Below are positions 1-5,841 of a DNA stretch of 5,841 nt, piece after piece. The translations under genes were made by a program, and so were the position numbers. The notes under the pieces are model-generated. The model was given only the letters and a program-made list of their open reading frames with translations. It was not told where the DNA came from and searched no databases. Source of the DNA: Thermoplasmata archaeon (GTDB lineage: Archaea > Thermoplasmatota > Thermoplasmata > JAGHBH01). Position 1 is the stretch's first letter; every line of letters begins with the position of its first letter. The DNA lies in the NCBI GenBank assembly GCA_030673205.1, contig DAOVJP010000097.1, positions 1 through 5,841 on the forward strand, read 5' to 3'.

Positions 1-979
1 CGAACGTCTGCCCCACTTCGTTCGAGCTGTCGACCGCCCCGATCACATTGCCAGAGCTCGGCTGGCTCTGGTCCACATTCTCGACCATATCATATGTTCT
101 GAAGGCCAGGTCGCACCCCGCCCAGGTGGCCCAGACCCCATCATTATAGTAAGCATCGTTCGTACCGCCCATACCGGGATGGTAGGGGTTGTCGCTCGAC
201 ATCTTCACGATATACCGGTTCGCATAGGTCGCCGTGGTGCTGAGGGAGAAGAAATAGGTGTCCGGCCAGCCACTGGACAGCGAGAGACCGCCGCTGAAGA
301 CGAAGCTGTTCCAGCCGTCCTGAATATCGTTCTTGTTGAGCGTCGTGCTGCCCTCTATCGCACCGCCATCATTCCAGTATCGGACGGTCATGACGATGTC
401 TGCTGAGGGGCTGCCAATCATCTCGAGGTACACGTCTATCTTACCTATGGTCCCGATGGTGGTGTAGAAGCCCTGGCCTGCCGTGTAAGCGATCCCATCG
501 GTGTATATCTGCAGGTATTCGGAACCGCCGTGGTTGTACTGGTCCAGGAACTCCTCTCCCCTGAATGTCTTGAAAGCTAGATCGTAATCGAGGCCGGACT
601 GGTCGTTCCAAGTGCCATCGCGATGCCACGCGCTCCCCTCATCATAGGCGCCTGTATCGCTGCCCAGGACGTTGTAAGTCCCGGAGGAGGTGAGATAGAA
701 GAAGTACATGTACCAGGGGTTCACGGCCACAGGGGTCTCGAACTCAAAAGAGTTCCATCCCGCTGAGAAATCGCCCCTGACAAGGACCGCCTGACCCTGC
801 AGAGAACCGCTATCCGGTTCTCCGTCGTAGAGGTGGAGCGTGATATCCGAGTCGGCCACCGCACTTGTGATATACACCTCTATACCGTGCAACTTCTCCC
901 CCAATGGAACGAAGGTCTGGCCCCATGTGGTGGCTTCGCCGATGGGCCATGTCATGGTGGTGAGCGTTTGATACTGGTC
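1..979 (-). repeat. Tandem protein modules of about 150 residues in the left-edge gene
   Basis: Three copies are visible at protein level. Copy 1 covers residues 428-572 (bases 979-545), copy 2 covers residues 573-729 (544-74), and copy 3 starts at residue 730 (base 73) and leaves the window. Shared landmarks in order are DQYQ/DQYN/DQSQ; GQTF/GQGF/GQTF; IEVYI/IDVYL; GWNSFEF/GWNSFVF; YFFYL/YFFSL; DGTWNDQ/DGVWATW; DLAFKTF/DLAFRTY. The nucleotide sequences have diverged, so this is old domain duplication, not a recent DNA repeat. The spacing of strands and aromatic residues suits a beta-sandwich (jelly roll). The resemblance to 'choice-of-anchor'-type modules is by eye only. Confidence 0.8.
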
Positions 980-2260
980 CAGGAACGTGGTAGCATCCTC
1001 TGTCGCGGCCTCCGGAGCGGCATAGGAGAGGGCGGTGAAATCATCCCCTGCCATGGTCACTTCCCCGCTGTCCTCGTTGTAGCAGGCACCGTGCAGACCG
1101 CTCCCTGTGGATGGGGTCATATTGTTCCATGCGGCGGCGGCGGTCACACGCACATCGCCAGCGGATACGGTGAAACTATTGTCAAGGTCTATGTACACGT
1201 CCTCCCGCACAGCATCGTCCCAGTCGCTGGGGTCTCCGATGCCGCAGTTGGTCACATTGGAATTGGAGAGGGGATAGTATGGTGCCAGGGTATCTGTGTC
1301 GGCGGCCGCTACGGTGCTGTATGGCTCGTACCAGCCGGTGCGATCTATTTCGAAGGTTATGGTGTTCCCATCCACATAGTTCGCCGAATCATAATCCAGA
1401 TACAGATCCACGCGCCCACTGTTCACGCCGGAAGAGAAAAGGAATGAGATGCAGTCCTGAAGGGTACCGGCTTGCACTCCGGACGCGTCGCCTTCCACAT
1501 TCCAGTCCATCGAGCCGCCGTTGTAGGTGAGGGTCACGCCCTCTTCCACGGGATTCATCTCGAGCACGCTGGACGGCTTCAGATCGTTTATGGTGGTGGG
1601 ACCCGCGACATCAATGTAGTTGTAGAAGTCAATGATCGGCACAGGGGTCACACGCCTATCTCCAGTACTCACCTGCGCCCCGGCGATGTTCCTCTCGTAC
1701 ACATATTCCGACTGGTAGGCGGCGGTGGAGGTCCAACTCGTCCAGGGATCCCATTCTCCAGTGGCGGGGTCCCCCGAACCGTAACTGGTCACCATGGCAG
1801 GATAGAAGCCTTCGTACAGGTTGTACAGGTCAGTGGACACATCCCCGTCCCCCTCCACAACACTGGAGCCCATGGCATACGTTCCCTCATGTCTGAAGAA
1901 CATCGGCTCTCCCCCAGCATCCTCCCCCACGCACGCCAGGCCATCAGGCGTGTCAACAATAGCTTCGAGCCCGGAGGCGTTCACGAGCTGCTCCCACTCA
2001 TCCCCCACATCATACGGATCGTACTCCCAGAGGCCGTCCGTCTTGCTCACATAATGTCCCTTGGCGTTGGAGGTGTTCCACACACCGTCTTGGAGGCCCT
2101 GTGGAACAGAGGTGCTCTCCACGGTCATATCCTCCTCTGCCCCCATTGCCCCTGGCAAGGAATGAGGCAGGTAGAGCGGCAGCGCTGTGACCAACAACAA
2201 GAACACTAGAACCACCGCCACAAGACGCGTATGCGTGCGCGCGTTGAGCACGTCAGCCAC
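1..2260 (-). CDS. Exported protein with tandem jelly-roll-like modules, partial (3' end beyond the left edge)
   Basis: An uninterrupted minus-strand frame runs from a GTG at 2260 to the window edge; I translated all 753 codons and found no stop. The GTG start is chosen because AAGGAGGT lies just upstream at a good distance. Residues 13-31 form one hydrophobic segment after several Arg/His residues, so the protein is exported, either by a cleaved signal peptide or by an N-terminal anchor. Residues about 45-215 and 215-425 are beta-rich, full of Tyr, Trp, Asp and Gly, and I do not recognise them. From residue 428 there are tandem modules of 145 and 157 residues, and a third begins at 730 and is cut by the edge. 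Each module has DQ(Y/S)(Q/N), then GQ(T/G)F, (I/V)(E/D)VY(I/L), GWNSF and finally DLAF(K/R)T(F/Y). This pattern resembles carbohydrate-binding-like jelly rolls found in secreted archaeal and bacterial proteins. Binding or adhesion at the cell surface is inference. No catalytic motif is visible. Confidence 0.9.
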   Translation of the reverse strand, partial: MADVLNARTHTRLVAVVLVFLLLVTALPLYLPHSLPGAMGAEEDMTVESTSVPQGLQDGVWNTSNAKGHYVSKTDGLWEYDPYDVGDEWEQLVNASGLEAIVDTPDGLACVGEDAGGEPMFFRHEGTYAMGSSVVEGDGDVSTDLYNLYEGFYPAMVTSYGSGDPATGEWDPWTSWTSTAAYQSEYVYERNIAGAQVSTGDRRVTPVPIIDFYNYIDVAGPTTINDLKPSSVLEMNPVEEGVTLTYNGGSMDWNVEGDASGVQAGTLQDCISFLFSSGVNSGRVDLYLDYDSANYVDGNTITFEIDRTGWYEPYSTVAAADTDTLAPYYPLSNSNVTNCGIGDPSDWDDAVREDVYIDLDNSFTVSAGDVRVTAAAAWNNMTPSTGSGLHGACYNEDSGEVTMAGDDFTALSYAAPEAATEDATTFLDQYQTLTTMTWPIGEATTWGQTFVPLGEKLHGIEVYITSAVADSDITLHLYDGEPDSGSLQGQAVLVRGDFSAGWNSFEFETPVAVNPWYMYFFYLTSSGTYNVLGSDTGAYDEGSAWHRDGTWNDQSGLDYDLAFKTFRGEEFLDQYNHGGSEYLQIYTDGIAYTAGQGFYTTIGTIGKIDVYLEMIGSPSADIVMTVRYWNDGGAIEGSTTLNKNDIQDGWNSFVFSGGLSLSSGWPDTYFFSLSTTATYANRYIVKMSSDNPYHPGMGGTNDAYYNDGVWATWAGCDLAFRTYDMVENVDQSQPSSGNVIGAVDSSNEVGQTF

Positions 2261-2267
2261 CTGTAAT

Positions 2268-2275
2268 ACCTCCTT
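2268..2275 (-). promoter_or_regulatory. Shine-Dalgarno site of the left-edge gene
   Basis: The minus strand reads AAGGAGGT, with 7 bases between it and the GTG at 2260. This near-perfect anti-16S match decides the GTG start, because there is no competing ATG nearby in frame with a comparable site. Confidence 0.85.
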
Positions 2276-2288
2276 TACCTGATGTCTC

Positions 2289-2318
2289 TGAGCATTGGGC
2301 TATTGAGCCCAATGCTCA
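2289..2318. repeat. Perfect inverted repeat in the leader of the left-edge gene
   Basis: On the plus strand the arms are TGAGCATTGGGC and GCCCAATGCTCA (12 bp, no mismatch) around a 6-base loop. The element lies 28 bases upstream of the GTG start and about 26 bases downstream of the centre of the TATA-like box, so its far edge falls at the predicted transcription start. It could be an operator for a dimeric repressor, or the mRNA could begin with a stable hairpin that protects its 5' end or affects translation. No T tract follows on either strand, so it is a poor candidate terminator. Confidence 0.8.
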
Positions 2319-2340
2319 CCTCTTACCGTATGTCGCCTAG

Positions 2341-2355
2341 CTATATAGACCTTAC
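2341..2355 (-). promoter_or_regulatory. Putative archaeal promoter (BRE and TATA box) of the left-edge gene
   Basis: The minus strand reads GTAAGG followed by T and CTATATAG. This fits a purine-rich BRE next to a TATA box. The usual distance of about 25 bases puts the transcription start near 2318, giving a leader of about 58 bases that starts with the inverted repeat. No bacterial -35/-10 pair at proper spacing was seen. The call rests on motif and position only. Confidence 0.55.
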
Positions 2356-2379
2356 CCCACGCGCAGGCGCGAATAGGGT
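2354..2379. repeat. Imperfect dyad upstream of the BRE/TATA box
   Basis: The plus strand holds CGCGC-AG-GCGCG (2360-2371), flanked further out by ACCC (2354-2357) and GGGT (2376-2379), which also pair. The dyad ends where the putative BRE begins, a place where archaeal activators or repressors often bind. The central dyad is short and G+C-rich, so chance is a real alternative. Confidence 0.35.
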
Positions 2380-2416
2380 GCTGTCCTCGACTACATAGAG
2401 GGGCATAGTTCTCCCC

Positions 2417-2423
2417 AAAAAAA
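2417..2423 (-). terminator. Poly-T terminator of the propeller gene
   Basis: On the minus strand a T7 tract follows a pyrimidine-rich stretch, 44 bases beyond the stop codon at 2467-2469. Archaeal RNA polymerase terminates mainly at such U tracts without needing a hairpin. It also lies before the next promoter, so it would separate the two transcription units. Confidence 0.6.
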
Positions 2424-2428
2424 TGAAA

Positions 2429-2465
2429 GGGATGAAGGGGGTTGTGCGTTGGGGAACCTACGGGG
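2429..2465 (+). other. Potential G-quadruplex next to the stop codon
   Basis: The plus strand carries four G tracts of 3, 5, 4 and 4 bases at 2429-2431, 2437-2441, 2451-2454 and 2462-2465, with loops of 5, 9 and 7 bases. The last tract is almost adjacent to the stop codon of the propeller gene. The plus strand is the template strand here, so a folded structure could slow polymerase just before the T tract. One loop is longer than the strict seven-base rule. Confidence 0.4.
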
Positions 2466-2466
2466 T

Positions 2467-3300
2467 CTAATAGTCCAGTATGTAGGTTATGACTCCCTCA
2501 TAGTTGTCCTCACCGTGGGTCGCATCCACGCTGCAGATGAACCCGATCTCAGCGACGGAGGCTCCGTTCTTCGCCTGTGTGGCTGCGATCACTGCGGCAT
2601 GGTTACCGCAGACGGTGTAGTCATACTGAAGGTTCGGGTCCACAACTCCTGCCGTACCATCGCCAGCTGCACCTATGAGCCATATCGCACCGGCGTAATC
2701 CATGGCGCCGTACCATGTGGACGGGGCGAGGTCATTATAGTCGCCTCCCCACACCCTAACACCATCGTCACCAGGCGCAATATATGAATCAACGTTGATG
2801 AAATCGTCGAAGAGGCTGTTATATAGATCATCCTCGAAGTAGACGCCGAACTGGTAGGGCGCGTTGGAGGAGAAGCTCGCATATGCCTGGTTTGCAGTGG
2901 TGGTCAAAGTGATCTCGCTGTTAGGCGGGCCGCTTCCGGTGTACTCTCCGGGCATACCTGTCCCTATGAACTCCTGGTATACGTAGACGCCGAGTTCATC
3001 GGTCACGGTCTCCGCTCCGTTGCCAGTACCTGAGATGGTAGCCTGTACGTCCCACGTGTTCGCCTCGTCCAGGCCCAGCTCGTCCAGGCCGGTGTTGCTG
3101 ACGGGTAATCCACCCCAATTGAAGCTGGAGGTCCATGCCTGCTTGCCGAAGGTGAACTGGAAGGTGACCATGTGGTCTAGGGTCCCGTCAAGGTTGGGGC
3201 CAGTGTTCCAGGCTACGTCAGCGCCGCCGACGAGCTTTATCTCGTCTTGACCGGCAACTACAACAGCGAAAACATCTCCAATGTTGGTGAACTGGAAGTG
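2467..3300 (-). repeat. Paralogous C-terminal module, copy in the propeller gene
   Basis: The last 278 or so residues of the propeller protein, starting at HFQFTN, align along their length with the right-edge protein (starting RFLFTN; bases 4948-5841). The best block runs from DELGVY to FGVYFEDD in this protein and from DEFGVY to FGVYITDD in the other, with well over half of residues identical by eye. The DNA also matches visibly, for example TGTTAGGCGG near 2919 and 5439. The two copies differ by indels near the C-terminal half, so they are diverged tandem duplicates. Confidence 0.85.
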
Positions 3301-4782
3301 GGCGTAGCTGTTGTCCACAGGGTTCCCGATCTTTGGGGCGAGAGTGATCGTCTGGCTGTTCGTCAAGGTCTGACCGTTATCCCACCAGATATAGAGGTCT
3401 ATAATGGTGACCTCAGCCCATCCCGAGTCGTGGTGGCATTTGAGCTGGACCGTGACCAGCTCGGTGTTGGTTCCAGTGCTGTCAACGTCCACCTTGCCGT
3501 TGGACACGAGGGTGCCTGTGTCCATGGCCGTCCAATCCTGGTAGATGTCCATGAAATCAATGTGAGGATACTTGGTGTTGGTGTAAATGTTGTTGAATGA
3601 CTCTACATTACATACCTGATATCCCTCTGCGAGTCCCACGTCGCCAAAGGCAGTGGCGTACCGGGGACTGGCATAGGGTTTGAACGCCACACAGTAGAGC
3701 GGGTTAAAACCCAGAACGCCGCCGCTGTCGGTAACGTTCGCGACATTCTTCGTGGTCCCGCCGCCTGCGGTGTTGTCTATGTACCTCAACAGCGCAGCGT
3801 CGTCGATGCCATCGCCTCCCGCTATCAGCGCCTCTCCATATCCAACGGCAAGTGCGTCGAACTTGACATCTCTAAAATTGTAGACCTCTAGGGTCAAGAA
3901 GTGTGGGCGTATCCAACTCGTGTTGACTCCGGTGGCGTCCATCTCACAGATGGTGCTCTTCTCGCCGACCACAAGCCCGTAGCCTGCGGCAATAGACCAG
4001 TCTATGGCGTTAAGTGCGTCGCCAAAGCTGGACCCCGTGAGGAAGCTACCAGCGGCCGTGGATGTGAAATCGTTACCCGGGTCCATGGTGGCCAAGACAA
4101 CGGAATAGCTCACGCCGTCACCAGCAGCATCCTTGCCCACCATGACGAAGTTGGCGCCGGTGTATGCTACGTCCATGAGCGCATCCGTTGCGCCAAAGGC
4201 ACCGGTGAGAAGGTTCCAACCGGCGGTCGCGCTGCCATCGGCGTCATAGTAATATGCCACATAGTTCGGACCGGTCGCATCATGTCCAACGACCACGAAC
4301 TCATCTCCGACCATGGCTATGCTCTGGAGCACCTCATTGACCCCGCCGGTCGTTACTGGGCCTCCCCATGCCTGGAGACCCCCTGCCTGGTCATACGTGT
4401 AGATGTTATCGCCAGCGTTGCCGATTCCGTCCCCTACGATCATGAAGCCGCCGAGGGTGACGTTCCAGGCCAGACCATACCAGGTGTCGCCCGCATTGCT
4501 CTGGGCGGTGAAGGCATCAAAGGCAGCACCTGTGGAACTCATCTCTTCATCATCAAGTTCCCAGACCATGCCGCTCGCTCCCACAGCTAATCCCCAGGAC
4601 CCGTCGGGTGCCCAGGCGACGTCGTTGACGGTCGCGGCTGCACCCTGACGTATGGTAGCTATCGACGTAGCGGGTGTGTCCAGTGCCTCTGCGTCATCCG
4701 CAAAGTATGTCATTCCTACAAAGCTCGCGCACAAGAACGCCGCCACGATAACGGCGCTTAATATTTTGTTTCTCCACTCCAT
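2467..4782 (-). CDS. Secreted seven-bladed beta-propeller protein with a C-terminal module shared with its neighbour
   Basis: The complete protein has 771 residues from the ATG at 4782 and ends in TAG. I prefer this start over the in-frame ATG at 4791 because AGGAGG would be only 2 bases from the latter and is 11 bases from the former. Residues 7-27 are hydrophobic after WRNK, and AEA at 31-33 looks like a signal peptidase site, so the protein is exported. Seven repeats of a (D/S/A)(V/I)A(W/Y/F)-like strand followed by a (V/A)GxG/(V)VG-type turn begin near residues 52, 101, 152, 202, 257, 303 and 362. This regular spacing of about 50 residues is typical of a seven-bladed propeller of the BNR/Ycf48/WD-like kind. 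A beta-rich linker domain spans about 397-494. The module from 495 to the end matches the right-edge protein and includes GSGPPNS (616-622), Cys725 and Cys750, and DNYEG (759-763). A surface recognition or scaffold role is inference; no catalytic residues are recognisable. Confidence 0.92.
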   Translation of the reverse strand: MEWRNKILSAVIVAAFLCASFVGMTYFADDAEALDTPATSIATIRQGAAATVNDVAWAPDGSWGLAVGASGMVWELDDEEMSSTGAAFDAFTAQSNAGDTWYGLAWNVTLGGFMIVGDGIGNAGDNIYTYDQAGGLQAWGGPVTTGGVNEVLQSIAMVGDEFVVVGHDATGPNYVAYYYDADGSATAGWNLLTGAFGATDALMDVAYTGANFVMVGKDAAGDGVSYSVVLATMDPGNDFTSTAAGSFLTGSSFGDALNAIDWSIAAGYGLVVGEKSTICEMDATGVNTSWIRPHFLTLEVYNFRDVKFDALAVGYGEALIAGGDGIDDAALLRYIDNTAGGGTTKNVANVTDSGGVLGFNPLYCVAFKPYASPRYATAFGDVGLAEGYQVCNVESFNNIYTNTKYPHIDFMDIYQDWTAMDTGTLVSNGKVDVDSTGTNTELVTVQLKCHHDSGWAEVTIIDLYIWWDNGQTLTNSQTITLAPKIGNPVDNSYAHFQFTNIGDVFAVVVAGQDEIKLVGGADVAWNTGPNLDGTLDHMVTFQFTFGKQAWTSSFNWGGLPVSNTGLDELGLDEANTWDVQATISGTGNGAETVTDELGVYVYQEFIGTGMPGEYTGSGPPNSEITLTTTANQAYASFSSNAPYQFGVYFEDDLYNSLFDDFINVDSYIAPGDDGVRVWGGDYNDLAPSTWYGAMDYAGAIWLIGAAGDGTAGVVDPNLQYDYTVCGNHAAVIAATQAKNGASVAEIGFICSVDATHGEDNYEGVITYILDY

Positions 4783-4793
4783 ATTTATCATTG

Positions 4794-4799
4794 CCTCCT
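4794..4799 (-). promoter_or_regulatory. Shine-Dalgarno site that decides the propeller gene's start
   Basis: The minus strand reads AGGAGG. Two in-frame ATGs follow it: one after 2 bases (4791), which is too close for normal initiation, and one after 11 bases (4782), which is slightly long but workable. The second is therefore preferred. Confidence 0.7.
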
Positions 4800-4835
4800 A
4801 CTCGATTAGGATAGGTATGATATTGTTGCCATTCA

Positions 4836-4852
4836 TATATATACGTTTCTAG
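4836..4852 (-). promoter_or_regulatory. Putative archaeal promoter (BRE and TATA box) of the propeller gene
   Basis: The minus strand reads CTAGAAACG followed by TATATATA. An A-rich BRE directly before a TATA box is the archaeal core promoter layout. Transcription would start near 4814 and give a leader of about 30 bases. The region is the most A+T-rich stretch of the window. Being next to an inverted repeat just upstream suggests regulation. Confidence 0.65.
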
Positions 4853-4853
4853 T

Positions 4854-4879
4854 GTAACGGGAGCAGTAGCTCCCGTTAC
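4854..4879. repeat. Perfect inverted repeat directly upstream of the propeller gene's promoter
   Basis: The arms GTAACGGGAGC and GCTCCCGTTAC (11 bp, no mismatch) flank a 4-base loop. The element ends one or two bases before the putative BRE and lies 69 bases beyond the stop of the right-edge gene. It may be an operator for a regulator of the propeller gene, or a hairpin at the 3' end of the upstream mRNA. No T tract follows it on the minus strand. A partial extra copy of the right arm (CGTTAC at 4905-4910, CTCCCGT at 4914-4920) lies nearby. Confidence 0.8.
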
Positions 4880-4947
4880 GGAATGGCATATATGCTACAT
4901 GTTTCGTTACATTCTCCCGTGATGGGAGGGGGGGCCGCTCAGGCGGT

Positions 4948-5841
4948 CTATTCTTGCACGAGCAGGAATACGAGTGTGCCCTGGTAGTTGTCTTCCAGAA
5001 CTCCAGCTCCGACCCTGCACTGGAAGCTTAGGGGGTTGTTAGAGGCCCCGTTATTGGCGCTCCAGGTGGGGTTGAGCCCACCATTCCCACAGACGGTGTT
5101 CGGGCCTTCATCGTTGGGTATGTTCCATGCATCTATAGCTACTGCGGGCAGTTCTCCGACGCCGTCTCCCACCAGCCAGATGGCATCTGCGATCCCTGGC
5201 TCATTGAAATAGTATGCATCGAGGTGGTTGAGGAAGTCTATGCCTGCAAAGTCTCCTCCTTCCACTGCCAACTGGCTACCAGCGACTCCGCCGCTGTCGA
5301 ACCATGCGTCTATGTCTATCGTGTTGACCGGGTTGATGAGCCCGACCATGTCATCCGTGATGTAGACGCCGAAGCTGTAGTTGTAGTTGGAGGAGAAGTT
5401 AGCAAAGGCGTTGCCTGTTGGGGTCAAGACTATGTCGCTGTTAGGCGGACCACTGCCGCCGAACTCTCCGGGCAGCCCTGTGCTGGTGAACTCCGCGTAT
5501 CTGTATACGCCGAACTCGTCGTAGATGCTCTCGTTGCCACCTGTCAGCCCGTGAATGTTGCCCATGATGTCCCATGTGAACAGTTCATCCAGACCGGTGC
5601 CCGGTGTTGTTGGGTCTCCCACAGGTCCAGCCAGGGCGAAGCTCGTCCACATAGCCCAGGACTGCTTTTCCATGGTGAATGTGAAGGTGACCTGATGGTC
5701 CTTGGTTGCGTCGCCGTTGATCCCACCGATCCAACCGACATCGGAGCAACTAAGAGGGATCAATTTTATCTCGTCGTTGTTAGCGCCGTTGGGGATGGTA
5801 AAAGTATCGGGTGTTGCAGGCACGTTCGTGAACAGGAAGCG
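4948..5841 (-). CDS. Paralogue of the propeller protein's C-terminal module, partial (5' end beyond the right edge)
   Basis: The frame is open from the right edge to a TAG at 4948-4950, giving 297 residues. A GTG at 5823 lies inside the conserved module (just after RFLFTN) and has no Shine-Dalgarno site, so the true start is outside the window. The visible part matches the last 278 or so residues of the propeller protein: shared landmarks are DEIKL, VTFTFT, a K/QxW pair, TGLDEL, DEFGVY, GLPGEFGGSGPPNS, NFSSN, FGVY, AIWLVG, TVCGN, NNGAS, FQC and DNYQG. It lacks about five residues of the linker after TGLDEL and has extra residues in the loops before AIWLVG. The two C-terminal cysteines are kept, suggesting a disulphide outside the cell. 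Export is inferred from the paralogue, because the N-terminus is not visible. The missing part may hold another propeller. Function is unknown. Confidence 0.88.
   Translation of the reverse strand, partial: RFLFTNVPATPDTFTIPNGANNDEIKLIPLSCSDVGWIGGINGDATKDHQVTFTFTMEKQSWAMWTSFALAGPVGDPTTPGTGLDELFTWDIMGNIHGLTGGNESIYDEFGVYRYAEFTSTGLPGEFGGSGPPNSDIVLTPTGNAFANFSSNYNYSFGVYITDDMVGLINPVNTIDIDAWFDSGGVAGSQLAVEGGDFAGIDFLNHLDAYYFNEPGIADAIWLVGDGVGELPAVAIDAWNIPNDEGPNTVCGNGGLNPTWSANNGASNNPLSFQCRVGAGVLEDNYQGTLVFLLVQE

Noticed and set aside
833..1447. Plus-strand open frame of 204 codons
   Set aside because: It is antisense to the left-edge gene, has no good ribosome-binding site and shows no recognisable motif.
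1829..1858. Dockerin- or EF-hand-like calcium loop (GDGDVSTD) in the left-edge protein
   Set aside because: The spacing of acidic residues does not fit a full loop, and there is no second copy as dockerins have.
1472..2209. Long plus-strand open frame (245 codons)
   Set aside because: It lies wholly opposite the left-edge gene, whose protein has an export signal, Shine-Dalgarno site and repeated modules. The plus-strand product is rich in His, Arg, Gly and Pro with no domain pattern, as expected of an antisense shadow in G+C-rich DNA.
3901..4590. Plus-strand open frame of 229 codons
   Set aside because: It is antisense to the propeller region of the middle gene; the composition mirrors the complementary Gly/Ala/Val-rich repeats.
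4722..4732. Possible lipobox at the cysteine in the signal peptide of the propeller protein
   Set aside because: The residues before the cysteine read AFL, which does not fit the lipobox pattern, and the cysteine lies inside the hydrophobic core. AEA further on is the better cleavage site.
4935..4946. Small hairpin CCGC-TCAG-GCGG just after the stop of the right-edge gene as an intrinsic terminator
   Set aside because: The stem has only 4 bp and is followed by a C tract, not a T tract, on the transcribed strand.
4948..5823. GTG at 5823 as the real start of the right-edge gene
   Set aside because: The frame is open upstream to the edge, the preceding residues RFLFTN match HFQFTN of the paralogue, and no ribosome-binding site is seen.

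Overview
The window holds three large protein-coding genes, all on the minus strand, all apparently secreted or surface-anchored, and nothing convincing on the plus strand. From right to left, in transcription order, they are: the last 297 codons of a gene entering from the right edge (5841 to 4948); a complete gene of about 771 codons (4782 to 2467); and a long gene with a GTG start (2260) that stays open through the left edge, with at least 753 codons visible. The two intergenic gaps (4783-4947 and 2261-2466) each carry a TATA-like promoter and a perfect inverted repeat of 11-12 bp arms; Shine-Dalgarno sites follow in both.

The organism is most likely an archaeon. Both promoters look like BRE plus TATA box rather than bacterial -35/-10 boxes, the middle gene is followed by a T7 tract of the archaeal terminator type, and the proteins are acidic, lysine-poor, all-beta-looking exported proteins with N-X-S/T sequons. 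Moderate-to-high G+C, strong Shine-Dalgarno sites and GTG start use would fit a euryarchaeal or Thermoplasmatota-like lineage. That placement is inference; no taxonomic marker is present.

The right-edge and middle proteins are tandem paralogues. They share a C-terminal module of about 275-297 residues with a GSGPPNS motif, a conserved cysteine pair and a closing DNY(E/Q)G beta-strand. In the middle protein this module follows a signal peptide and seven repeats of about 50 residues that read as a seven-bladed beta-propeller. The left-edge protein is built differently: an N-terminal membrane segment, an unrecognised beta-rich region, then tandem jelly-roll-like modules of about 150 residues, each starting near DQ(Y/S)(Q/N) and ending in DLAF(K/R)T(F/Y). 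The cluster reads as a locus for cell-surface or extracellular proteins, each with its own promoter. No enzyme, transporter, mobile element, RNA gene or CRISPR array is visible, and biological function cannot be assigned from sequence alone.
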